Source: Patella vulgata (Eukaryota > Mollusca > Gastropoda > Patellidae). From it: a stretch of 64,000 nt of DNA. Shown piece after piece: positions 58,301 to 64,000 of this stretch (positions are counted from its first letter, which is position 1; each line of letters begins with the position of its first letter). Under the pieces are notes generated by a model. It ran no database searches and had not been told where the DNA came from. It worked only from the letters and a program-made list of their open reading frames with translations. The stretch covers positions 46,549,501 through 46,613,500 of the forward strand of contig NC_065886.2 of assembly GCF_932274485.2 (NCBI RefSeq), read 5' to 3'. The position numbers and the translations under genes are program-made.

Positions 58301-59392
58301 TAATAATGACAATGGATGGATGGATGGATGGATGAATGGATGGATAATACATGTAGGTAGGTAGGTACATGTGATAGGTGGGTATGGAGAGTAAATACAT
58401 TTAGCAAATGTTTAAGACACTTCTCCCCATCCCTTCTGAGATAATCAAAAACAAAAAAACACAATAGCCTGTACCCCTTTATGAAACAAATGCAGAGTAA
58501 ACAAATAATTAATAATAATCAATAAAGAATAGGATTCTATTTATGTCCAACATTTCTTGATTCATGGACCCTGAGGCATTATTGATACAAATTGATGATA
58601 GATCTATGTTTAAGACAATGTTATTTTATTTTCAGTAAACATTAGTTGATAATAAACTTAAGAAAGTCAAGTCGTTGGAAATATACAACCATTTATCATT
58701 TTATCTTTGAAAAAAAAAAACATAGTCTGACAACACAAAATTGTTACTAGATCTTTTGAGAGATGATGGTATATTCATCATACAATCTTTTTTTTAAAAA
58801 AAACAATATGTCAAAAAAGGTAATTCGCAGTGCCTAGTTTGTGTTGTTGTACAAGATCGTCAACAACCACAAAGTAAAAATAAGCAACGTGTGACTTTCA
58901 TTAAATTTTTTCTTAAGATGTAGCCTAAGTCGGGCCTATAACTCTTTAAAATAAAAGAAAATTGACATTATGTATAAAAGTTTTCTATAGATGAAATATG
59001 GTACTTACTCTTTCAGATAACGGCTCAATAAAAGTTGCAATTCCAGCTCTAACTCGGTTTTTAAATCCACGTACCGTACCCCTAGAGCTGACTATTTGTC
59101 GCTCTTCTAAGGTGCTGGGGCTTTTCACATCTCTACGACCAGCGAAGGTGGACTCTGCCCTTTTCTGAGAATGTCCGTTGGTCACTTTAGTGTGGAAATG
59201 TTCTTTAAATTCCCCGCGTAACGCCGGCTCCAGTGTAGGTTTTTCTTTAAATCCATTTTCATAAAACGGATCTTTACCGTTTATTTGAGACAAATTAAAC
59301 GATTGCATTTCATTACACAAAACATTGATGTCACCGGGCATTGTGTAATTTTTATCACTAATATCACCTTGATTGTTAACCCCTCGGTGCAT
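31116..59392 (-). CDS. GRXCR1: GRXCR1-like glutaredoxin-domain cysteine-rich protein, complete, 4 coding exons
   Basis: GRXCR proteins localise to actin-rich stereocilia in vertebrate hair cells and are needed for bundle shape (family knowledge). Coding exons 59392-59009, 36014-35778, 33560-33495 and 31304-31116 all join in phase 0, giving 291 residues; human GRXCR1 is about 290. Residues 104-128 contain GTVRGFKNRVRAGIATF, the conserved N-terminal block. Residues 138-219 form a glutaredoxin fold: RIVIYTTSMSVVR, then VPQVFADG with the cis-proline, then LGGAEELERLNESGEL. The usual CPYC centre is missing. Residues 237-286 carry CVKC, CLIC, CMQC and CDLC pairs, likely zinc-binding, with NHFTEEF between. 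The start is the first ATG after an in-frame TGA (59407-59405). GRXCR1 fits better than GRXCR2 because of the long N-terminus. The role in a mollusc is inferred; ciliated or microvillar sensory cells are the obvious candidates. Confidence 0.92.
31354..31609 (+). mobile_element. SINE-A copy, older, no (TC) tail
   Basis: Contains 'gatggccgaatagttaacgc', 'ctgtatcataaggtctgtca', 'ggttgtacgtgacaaggagc', 'ccactgctgaagacccctac' and 'cctagtttgtattc'. It is more diverged than the 3417 and 17930 copies, and the TC tail is lost. Confidence 0.85.
31880..32210 (-). mobile_element. Tyrosine-recombinase element fossil (DIRS/Ngaro- or Crypton-like), 3' end
   Basis: On the minus strand, motifs typical of the C-terminus of mobile-element tyrosine recombinases can be read: TYSIFANKL, NPSDYAGHSFRW (the His-x-x-Arg catalytic box) and IHIQGDWASNCYQRYL (the box with the nucleophile Tyr). 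After them comes a short 3' non-coding tail with AATAAA. Only the last part of the recombinase survives; no reverse transcriptase, repeats or other end was found. The copy is broken, with at least a couple of breaks, and is clearly dead. Whether it was a DIRS/Ngaro retroelement or a Crypton DNA element cannot be told from this end alone. Confidence 0.7.
33155..33445 (-). mobile_element. SINE-B copy
   Basis: The reverse strand carries 'gtttccccttgtcagtggtg', 'gagggcctcacaagaacagc', 'aaaagatcccttaacag' and a 3' block ending 'aaacccatttcatt'. It lies just left of the 66-bp GRXCR1-like exon. Confidence 0.75.
33495..33560 (-). CDS. GRXCR1: GRXCR1-like 66-bp exon
   Basis: 22 codons between 'tttcactcag' and 'gtaagtag', phase 0, encoding GAEELERLNESGELRNIFSE + YP. 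Together with the preceding LLG it rebuilds the glutaredoxin glutathione-contact loop 'G-G-A-E-E-L'. It is too short for ordinary ORF detection, but its splice sites and family match are clear. Confidence 0.92.
33961..33984 (+). repeat. Long G homopolymer
   Basis: A 24-base run of G preceded by 'tgtgtgtgtgc' and followed by 'aggggc'. It can form stacked G-quartets, and its length is likely to be polymorphic or mis-sequenced. Confidence 0.9.
34000..34215 (+). mobile_element. SINE-B-related copy
   Basis: 'gatgggacagaaaaaggagg', 'acattggcttgcatgtac', 'gggcaaaatttccctcatag' and 'ccttcattagcc' follow the SINE-B order; the head is missing. Confidence 0.65.
34498..34790 (-). mobile_element. SINE-A copy with 10-bp target duplication
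   Basis: Minus-strand copy, body 34508-34780, with (TC)n tail read as 'gagagagagagag' on the + strand. Flanked by 'tctaaaagca' at 34498-34507 and 34781-34790. It keeps 'ggggtttaatgtcccctcga' and 'gtcacgtacaaccggggaat'. Confidence 0.9.
34975..35107 (-). mobile_element. MITE-A fragment, reversed
   Basis: Reverse complement begins 'cttaaaggagctaaa' and contains 'aaaaacacaaattagaattc' and 'aatatgggatcc', matching the first 130 bp of MITE-A copy 3. Confidence 0.7.
35234..35452 (+). mobile_element. SINE-A copy, short internal deletion
   Basis: Body about 35243-35443, with 'gttggatggccgaatggtta' head, 'ccactgttaaagacccctac' and a short (TC) tail. The segment between 'aaggtctgtc' and 'gcgtggtttt' is shortened. 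Likely target duplication 'tacatctaa' at 35234-35242 and 35444-35452. Confidence 0.8.
35778..36014 (-). CDS. GRXCR1: GRXCR1-like glutaredoxin-domain exon
   Basis: 79 codons between acceptor 'tttacag' and donor 'gtaaataa', phase 0 at both ends. It encodes RIVIYTTSMSVVRETHEKC and RVPQVFADGILLG, the beta-alpha-beta start and cis-proline region of the thioredoxin fold. The position of the normal CPYC is TSMS. C156 sits after the first helix turn, as in vertebrate GRXCR1 ('FERCELVR'). Confidence 0.93.
36467..36590. repeat. Imperfect 30-37-bp tandem repeat
   Basis: 'atcattgtaccaca' and 'gattaccatggtaa' alternate about four times with changes. Non-coding. Confidence 0.65.
37672..37960 (+). mobile_element. 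SINE-B copy
   Basis: 'ggggtttgatcctagg' B-box head, 'tttccagcacgttttcccct', 'gtgtctagtcgttctattgg', 'gtagcgccactgtccgggca' and 'tcttcattagcccagt' in the same order as 13058-13410. Confidence 0.8.
38757..39178 (+). mobile_element. MITE-B copy
   Basis: Starts 'ttaaacatacattatgcaag' + 'agctaaatctgcctatta' and runs to 'agcaagaatggccaactctt' + 'tattaa'. The right inverted end is decayed. It directly abuts the 24-bp minisatellite. Confidence 0.78.
39201..39648. repeat. 24-bp minisatellite, about 17 copies
   Basis: Unit 'agtgaaatatgtacatctat' + 'atta' with variants (cat for taa; acg for atg). Because the period is a multiple of three, the minus strand stays open for 122 codons as an 8-residue pattern (ISLNIDVH); this is a by-product, not a gene. 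Units also appear just outside, around 38735-38760 and 40150-40195. Confidence 0.92.
39650..40110 (+). mobile_element. MITE-A copy 2, both ends present
   Basis: 461 bp edged by TTAA. Left 'ttaaagtagctaa', right 'ttagctcctttaa', inverted to each other. The interior aligns by eye with copies at 599 and 42900 ('attgaaaacacgaat', 'cagcaccattcgtaa', 'taaatcagtatatatac'). It is embedded at the edge of the 24-bp minisatellite. Confidence 0.8.
40206..40232 (-). CDS. GRXCR1: Possible 27-nt microexon of the GRXCR1-like gene
   Basis: On the minus strand a good acceptor, 'aattattttctag', and a strong donor, 'gtaagttt', bracket 27 bases encoding TGSIGEDVL. It is in phase 0, so it can be included or skipped between exon 1 (…EPLSER) and the glutaredoxin exon (RNYCLL…) without breaking the frame. 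Without it the protein is 291 residues, matching the family. It is therefore either a cassette microexon or chance. Confidence 0.25.
40690..41502. mobile_element. Non-autonomous hAT element, 797 bp, with 8-bp target duplication
   Basis: Element 40698-41494. Ends 'caggggcggattggg' and 'cccaatccgcccctg' are perfect 15-bp inverted repeats of the hAT type (CAGGGGCGG). Flanks ctagagat (40690-40697) and ctcgagat (41495-41502) form an 8-bp target duplication with one change. The interior is GC-rich next to its surroundings and encodes no transposase. It also carries a SINE-B-type tail fragment (41243-41312). Confidence 0.88.
41243..41312 (-). mobile_element. SINE-B 3' tail fragment inside the hAT element
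   Basis: 'aaatgaaatgaaatgaggtt' + 'taacgtcctactgttctgct' and 'agggctaatgaagacggg' are the reverse of the SINE-B 3' block seen at 47926 and 63357. Confidence 0.65.
42340..42470. repeat. Cluster of TTTTCGGGCA words
   Basis: 'tttcgggca', 'cttcgggtat', 'tttcgggca' and 'tttcgggca' recur on the + strand with one inverted 'tgcccgaaa'. The CpG content is high for this intron. Probably an unnamed repeat fragment; the short open frame across it (42231-42506) has no coding signs. Confidence 0.45.
42900..43325 (+). mobile_element. MITE-A copy 3
   Basis: Starts 'ttaaaggagctaaaacc', has 'attaaaaacacaaattacaa', 'gtgaaaatatgggacc', 'tttgagcaccatttgtaat' and ends near 'taatatgtgcttttagattc'. The right inverted end is lost. 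Confidence 0.75.
46450..46852 (-). mobile_element. SINE-B copies, diverged, possibly two
   Basis: 46534-46852 reads in reverse as tRNA-like head 'ggggagtcacgatggtttgt', B-box 'cggtttgatct', then the SINE-B body to 'aaaccccatttcatttcc'. 46450-46530 looks like a second partial copy ('ataagggaaatttctg'). Confidence 0.55.
47926..47988 (+). mobile_element. SINE-B 3' end fragment
   Basis: 'catcttcattagcccagtgg' + 'gagcagagcagtaggacgtc' and 'aaaccacatttcatttcag'. The neighbouring 'cattttaaagacccatctt' is duplicated in tandem. Confidence 0.65.
48088..48348. mobile_element. hAT-type MITE, 245 bp, with 8-bp target duplication
   Basis: Element 48096-48340. Ends 'cagaggtgggaact' and 'agttcctacctcag' are imperfect inverted repeats of the hAT form CAGAGGTGGG. 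Flanks ctgattat (48088-48095) and ccgattat (48341-48348) are an 8-bp target duplication with one change. The inside has inverted 'gagtcg'/'cgagtc' blocks. No coding capacity. Confidence 0.82.
49068..49700 (-). mobile_element. Repeat C copy split by a MITE-B
   Basis: Left part 49068-49206 reads in reverse 'ggattatatggcccctgatt', 'aaaacttgaaatgcatg'-like and 'cccaaagatcttggttcc', the modular-element signature. Right part 49640-49700 carries 'gagtgtccacaaacaaat' and 'ggacggacgggggcga', its reversed opening. A MITE-B lies between. Confidence 0.65.
49207..49616 (-). mobile_element. MITE-B copy inside repeat C
   Basis: From 'atgcattatgggagataaga' to 'agctcttgcataatgtatgt'; about 400 bp. Interior matches the 40433 copy ('ggcaatttgctgaaaatttc', 'cctagcttcgatcatcatta', 'gcaggctagcgatgcc'-type blocks). 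Confidence 0.82.
50131..50305 (+). CDS. Possible unassigned exon nested in GRXCR1 intron 1
   Basis: I do not recognise the product. Acceptor-like 'aatgtattcag' and donor 'gtaagtaatg' bracket 58 open codons with mixed, protein-like composition: RPPISPVCLTMQIPWRQ, then VVVPFHPDSNRSKWQSLEEF. It is on the strand opposite GRXCR1. No partner exon or repeat match was found. It may be a fragment of an unlisted gene, a pseudo-exon or part of a mobile element. Confidence 0.2.
53443..53810 (-). mobile_element. MITE-B copy, both TTAA edges
   Basis: 368 bp. Left 'ttaaagatgcattatgct', right 'ggtcttgaataatgcctttt' then ttaa. Interior shares 'ttgattatggttttggtaag' and 'agacctgcaataggcagatt'. A SINE-B-like scrap follows at 53815-53930 ('ttcttttacgtgcacaacat'). 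Confidence 0.8.
54680..54898 (-). mobile_element. SINE-A copy, old
   Basis: The reverse strand contains 'cataaggtctgtcattgagt', B-box-like 'ggtttcgattccc', 'aaggcccctatgctcaagca' and 'gcttagtttgtgttgagtgg'. The overlapping open frame (54505-54876) is not a gene. Confidence 0.8.
57764..57995 (+). mobile_element. MITE-B fragment
   Basis: 'ttaagagctaaatctgccta' through 'gccatttaatgattaaattt' and 'caatgcacacatcttgtaat', parallel to the fragment at 2372-2640. The right end is missing. Confidence 0.65.
58314..58350. repeat. (GGAT)n microsatellite
   Basis: 'ggatggatggatggatggat' with one interruption, followed by 'gtaggtaggtaggta'. Confidence 0.85.
59009..59392 (-). CDS. GRXCR1: GRXCR1-like exon 1 (N-terminal region)
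   Basis: 128 codons from ATG at 59392-59390; donor 'gtaagtacc' follows. An in-frame TGA lies 12 bases upstream of the ATG, fixing the start. The N-terminal 100 residues are polar and low in homology, as in vertebrates; the last 27 (SSRGTVRGFKNRVRAG...) are the conserved family block. Confidence 0.9.
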
Positions 59393-59770
59393 TTCCCGCA
59401 CTGATCAATTGAGCTAATCCAGTTAAAATTCTGTCTTCTGTGAACGATTTTAACCACAGTCTTGTCACAAGTATCTGAGAACACCAAAACGAGCGAATTC
59501 TTTGCTCAACAAATAAGTCGCCTGAAACTCAGTGACGCTTCACCGACTTTTCGTGAACACATCAGCACATATTTAAACACGGTTGTGTTTTTTTTATTTC
59601 CCCGTATGCACGTATCCATTCACCTTCGGGCGTGGCAGTCATGTCACCCTTCGCCGTAATGTTATCGGTAAGTTGTCAGACTCAACTAGCAGAAGTCAGC
59701 AGTAGCCGAGTTTACTACCGTCACGTGACTCGACGTCATTTTTACCTGTCATTGATTGCTATATAACGTT
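59393..59770 (-). promoter_or_regulatory. Probable 5' UTR and promoter of the GRXCR1-like gene
   Basis: Directly upstream of the start codon and richer in CpG than the surroundings. It holds a palindromic E-box CACGTG (59722-59727), a CRE-like GACGTCA (59732-59738) and, on the minus strand, a TATA-like 'ttatatag' near 59758-59766. If that TATA is used, transcription would start near 59730 and give a 5' UTR of about 340 nt. No intron was placed in the UTR. Confidence 0.35.
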
Positions 59771-61538
59771 AACTGAGCCAGGTCTAAGATACCTGCATAT
59801 CACGTTCATTTTGTTAGAACAGGAAGAATATCGCTATGGCTTTGGAATATTATACATATTGTAATGACAAGACATTATTTCATTAGAGTGTACTTACATG
59901 ACCCATGACAGAAAATAAACCAAAAGACCAATAAGTATTTTAAAATAAAGAAATAAAAAGAACGATTCGATTACTTATCTATAGTAAGGAAATTATACGA
60001 GGAAACAGTCTGTTTAAAGAATGGACTAACTTTTATTCAAAAGATCTCCGAATTATTATTATTTTATAATCTCAGATAGTCTACACGAAGGAAGTGTGTG
60101 AAATCAATAGAAACTGGTGTAAACTATAAAAATGTGTTGTTTTTTTTAGAAATCCCATTAAAATACGTCTCTGTTTTAGTAAATATTTGAGTGGTTTAGT
60201 TTGGTCGTCAAATTTTTGTTTTATATTAATCTGATATGTTGCTCCTATATTTGAACAAGAAGAAAAAAGCGAGCTTTATAAATTTTAAAGACCCCCCCCC
60301 CCCCAAGATCGAAATAAAAATTTAAACCTCTATCCGTTTGATAGAAATTATAACGGGTAGAGTACCTTTAGGTTATTCGTATTCTGTTTTTTTCTGGTTG
60401 AAACTTTGCCAGGGCAACGACGTTTCCATGTATTTCAGGATTCACACGTAGGGTTTTGATATGATTTTAAAGCGCTGCTTTTGTCGAAACCCCAACATAA
60501 TATATGGACGTGCTTTCGCACAGCATTGATAATAACTTCCGACTTTGTTTTCCTATTAGCTGTCAGTTCCTGTGTGATTACATGATTCACTATTTCTATA
60601 AAGCGAAGATGTTTAAAAATACACTGTTACAATTTCTGACAGATTCTAATTAAAGGAAAACAAACGTGAATATATCTAAGAATTGAAGGTACAGTCTGAA
60701 GATGGACAATAAAGAAATACAAATATGTAGGCCTAAGCCCAGCTATATTACGACCTCGTTAAATAATATATTAAATTTAATGAGAGAATATGAATGTTTT
60801 AGTAGCAAAACACAACTTGAGGTGGATAGTATATACTATTAAATAGTTTTGCTGCCTCGGTGAAATTAATTGACATAATGGAAGACGATATAGAATTAAT
60901 TTGTAAATTGCAAATTATTAAAATAAACATGTACATAATATATTATAGACCAACTCGTTCACGTGTATCTCAAAAGCTCAAATGTGTGCTGTTATAATGT
61001 ATACAATTATCATCATGTGCAAGCGTAAGATAAAAAATACATTCGATTTTGTATGGTTTTAAACAATATATACTTAATCCTACTCTGGCATTTTATGTTG
61101 ATTTTGTCAATATCTTAAAATCGTCACGTAGGTCTACTTATACTTTTATCTACAATAACCACACATTTTGTCATCAATAAATATAGCATATGATTTATCA
61201 TGCCGTGTCCTTATTGTTTATTTTACCTCACTCAAATACAGACATATTACACATTTTATATACCTAGTTCTTATCAACTTATCTACATTAAATTGTGTAA
61301 TATTATATGAATGAATTGTATCGCATCATGTATATAGTTAGTCTATACTGTAACGGTGTTTTGTTATTGCTTTAAAGAGACATGACTACCCTCATTCTAC
61401 ACACAGAGAACTATATATCTACTTCGAGTATAGACCTCTGCCCTGAATAACCGCCATATATCAAATTAGTATACTAGTGCACTCCCTTTCATATCTGTCA
61501 TACACAAAATGACTAAATAAACCCTTTCGATTATTTTA

Positions 61539-61901
61539 TTAAACATACATTATGTAAGAGCTAAGTCTGCCTATTACAGGTCATTCTTTATGCCTGAAAT
61601 GTTATCCAAATTATTAATTAGACATTCATTTACTTATCCAGACCATAATCAACTCTCGATGCCATTGCTAGCCTGCGATATTTAGCGGATAGTTTATACA
61701 TTTTTTGAAGGATAATTAAATGTAAAATTGGACAATCGAGACTTTGTATTGAGGCTAGCCTAAAATTCAAAAGCTAATATCTTGGTTCAGAGAGGAGCAA
61801 TTGGTATGACATTTTCAGCATATTCTATATAGGTTATCTATTTTTAACTATTATAGTGAGAACTGTCAACTCTTTACCTAATCTTCCATAATGTCCCTTA
61901 A
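61539..61901 (+). mobile_element. MITE-B copy, best-preserved ends
   Basis: 363 bp between TTAA edges. Left 'ttaaacatacattatgtaag', right 'tcttccataatgtcccttaa'; the reverse of the right reads 'ttaagggacattatggaaga', so the ends are inverted repeats. The outer TTAA at both sides suggests TTAA target choice, as for piggyBac-type elements, but no transposase is present to confirm it. Confidence 0.85.
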
Positions 61902-63209
61902 ATAAGCGGAATAAATACTTCTCAATAGTCTCGAAGTATACTTAGTGTTTTCGACTAAAATCGTCGATCTATAGTAGTTAAAATGTCGCTCATCCAGCTT
62001 AGTGTATGTTTTCCAGCGGAGCTAATTGTAGACATTCAGCTTTAGTTTAGTATGTATCACTCTCACCAAGGAAATAATTGTAATTAATTTTGAATAATAT
62101 CATAATTATTAACTTTTTTCTTATAAATAACGAATTGGCCTACAGGCCGAGAGCTGTATAGCGCCGTGGACGTGTTGTTTGCTATGATGTGTTGTTTATA
62201 TTGCTTACAGTGTCTCTGTAGTTTGTATCGTGTCCACAGGTTTGTCTCTTTGTTTTTGTTTGTTATAGCGCTGTCCTCCTGTACTGACAGAAGGACATGT
62301 GACACGAGCTCTTATTAAACCCCTTGAAAGCCACTAAAAATTGTGTACAACTCGTAAACTGATTTGTCTCAATTTTTTTTATACAATCTAATTTTAACAA
62401 GCAGGATGTAAATCACGTCAACTACAGGTCAAGAAGTCGAAAGTGCTAATTCCTTTTTAAATGTCTGTTGCCCAGAGATGAAGTTTATGTCGGTGGCCTT
62501 CAATGCTGACATGGGGTGGTAATTAAGACGCATTTATAGTATTTTTCGGGGGAAAAATAGGTGTTCAACGTGTAGTCGACCCAAGATATTATGAGTTTGA
62601 ACTAAAGCTAGTCTCTATCTCGTATCAACCCTGAAATGACTGGAAAACTAATTTCACCTTGAGAATTATTGTTTTGATTGTACAAAAGCGATAGGTATGG
62701 CATGAACTTGCGTGATTGTTGAGTCGATAAAGAAGTCTGTGAATAAAGTTTTGTCATTTTAGAATTTTGTCCACCCTGGAAATACAACTTCAAATTTTAC
62801 AAGTGCCGATAAAGGGGTCTATATATTTCCTTGTTAGCGTTTCACTTGTCTCACAAGTCGCGGTTTCACTCGGAGCGCCCGATTTGTTGGTTTGAGTCTT
62901 TCTATTCGCTGGCAAGAGCGTTTTTGTCAGTATCGCCCAAAAGTATTGCAAAAAGTGACCGACAAGGAAATATATTTTACAGATATGCATATTCTACACA
63001 CCATACCAAAACTTAAATGATTTCATTAAAAAAAATGGACAAAAGTATGGATAAGTGAAAATGGCCGGTTAGCTCGTTTGCAAGTGAAATTCCATTTGGT
63101 TTCCGGTTTGATATGGTCCGGGCTATTTTATAATCTGCATTATTAGTAGGCTACCGTATAATCTTTGGTTTGGTGCTGTCTATTTATATTTTACTTTTAC
63201 TTCTTACTA

Positions 63210-63285
63210 TTAGGTTTATACTGTGTTCTTTATACTGTGTTCTTTATACTGTGTTCTTATACTGTGTTCTTATACTGTGTTCTTT
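63210..63285. repeat. 15-16-bp tandem repeat, about 5 copies
   Basis: 'tatactgtgttcttta' is repeated with the loss of a T in some copies. Confidence 0.85.
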
Positions 63286-63356
63286 ATCGTAATTTGTACC
63301 ATTGTACTCATAAAATGGTTAAGCTAACTTATTTTGTGTCTGCGTGGTGTATACAT

Positions 63357-63412
63357 ATCTTCATTAGCCCAGGTGGAGCAAAATGTGGGCGTTAAATCCC
63401 ATTTCATTTCAC
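63357..63412 (+). mobile_element. SINE-B 3' end fragment
   Basis: 'atcttcattagcccaggtgg' + 'agcaaaatgtgggcgttaaa' and 'tcccatttcatttcac' match the 3' block of SINE-B. Confidence 0.6.
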
Positions 63413-64000
63413 TTATTATGTGATTGTTCGGGATGCATAATAATAATCTTTCTACAATCTAAACGAATACATCAAAGATGAAAATATTAACAACATACCG
63501 TGTAACATTACACTGATAATCAAAACATGCTCTTTGTTTTCAGAGACCATTTTATAAAATTTCCCTTTTATTGACATGAGATTTGTGTATTTAATCTTTG
63601 AATTGAATATCCAAACAGACTGTTCTATTTGTAAAGACATCAGGAAATCTATAGCTCAGTTATCTGTATGTTTTGTCTAATATTGACTGAAAATATCACG
63701 CATTGTTCACAATTTTGAACAACAACTGTTAAAAATAGATCAATATTGGAGATTGCTAATTGGAATAACGTCTAATTAGCGAACTGTGGATGAAATACAA
63801 TGGCACTTGCGGTCATTCATAGTATATAAAAAAATCGATATTGTATATTATATATCTAATAGATTCTTCCATTGTGTTTCTAATTCCGAAGTATTCCGGA
63901 GTAAGTAATAAGTAGTATACCACAGGTTCTAAACGTTAATCAATAATCAGAACATGAAAAATCAAATCAATTATCGGTGTACAAACAATTCTCTTTCAAA

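Larger units (their letters stand above)
36015..59008 (-). other. GRXCR1-like intron 1, about 23 kb
   Basis: Very long GT-AG intron filling the right-centre of the window. It is a reservoir of MITEs, SINEs, minisatellites and two hAT miniature elements listed separately, plus a possible microexon (40206-40232) and a possible nested exon (50131-50305). Stretches 36600-37670, 37960-38750, 43330-46440, 46860-47920, 50310-53440, 53935-54675 and 54900-57760 show no gene or repeat family that I can name, apart from simple AT, T and C runs (for example a C run at 45120-45133). Confidence 0.6.
59771..64000. other. Region upstream of the GRXCR1-like gene
   Basis: AT-rich DNA without a supportable gene. 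It contains a C run (60292-60304), a MITE-B (61539-61901), a (tactgtgttcttta)n array (63210-63285) and a SINE-B 3' end (63357-63412). The 62820-62960 part is CpG-richer ('gtcgcggtttcactcggagc') but shows no recognisable product. Confidence 0.5.

Noticed and set aside
62831-63016. 61-codon + strand frame in a CpG-richer patch
   Set aside because: No homology, no clear splice sites, and a partly overlapping minus-strand frame of equal quality.

Overview
The window is an AT-rich, intron-rich, repeat-dense piece of an animal nuclear genome. Exons are short and separated by kilobases of AT-rich intron. The interspersed repeats are tRNA-headed SINEs with (TC)n tails, TTAA-edged MITEs, hAT-type miniature elements and a 160-bp modular element that opens with a 'GCCCACAT...ATGTGGGC' hairpin. 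This mix is what I would expect of a mollusc, most likely a gastropod. The species cannot be fixed from the sequence alone. There is no bacterial-style operon, CRISPR array, rRNA or convincing tRNA gene.

Two protein genes can be supported, in convergent orientation. (1) On the + strand, eight exons from 8259 to 23594 encode the C-terminal 863 residues of a CRACD/KIAA1211-like (DUF4592) actin regulator. It has the family's N-terminal 'TRSISEDSVF' block, a capping-protein-interaction-like basic motif, a very large Ser/Thr/Lys/Pro-rich disordered exon and a short conserved-looking C-terminus. The 5' end was not found and may lie left of the window. (2) On the - strand, four exons from 59392 down to 31116 encode a complete GRXCR1-like protein of 291 residues: an N-terminal region, a glutaredoxin-like domain without the usual CPYC centre, and a C-terminus with four CxxC pairs. 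Its first intron is about 23 kb and fills the right-centre of the window. All splice phases close in both models. Both families act on the actin cytoskeleton, so the pairing is itself of interest.

Layout: 1-8258, left flank or 5' introns with repeats and a promoter-like CRE/CCAAT cluster at the extreme left; 8259-23594, CRACD-like gene; 23595-31115, its long 3' UTR and the intergenic gap, with the 160-bp modular element and a 31-bp minisatellite; 31116-59392, GRXCR1-like gene, whose introns hold SINEs, MITEs, two hAT miniature elements with 8-bp target duplications, a tyrosine-recombinase element fossil and a 24-bp minisatellite; 59393-64000, GRXCR1 promoter and upstream DNA with one almost whole MITE.

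The main leads are the convergent actin-gene pair, a repeated P-x-W-x-x-N-L-x-x-K-K motif in the CRACD-like protein, a possible 27-nt microexon in GRXCR1, a possible unassigned + strand exon nested in GRXCR1 intron 1, and a set of nested transposon insertions that give a relative insertion order.
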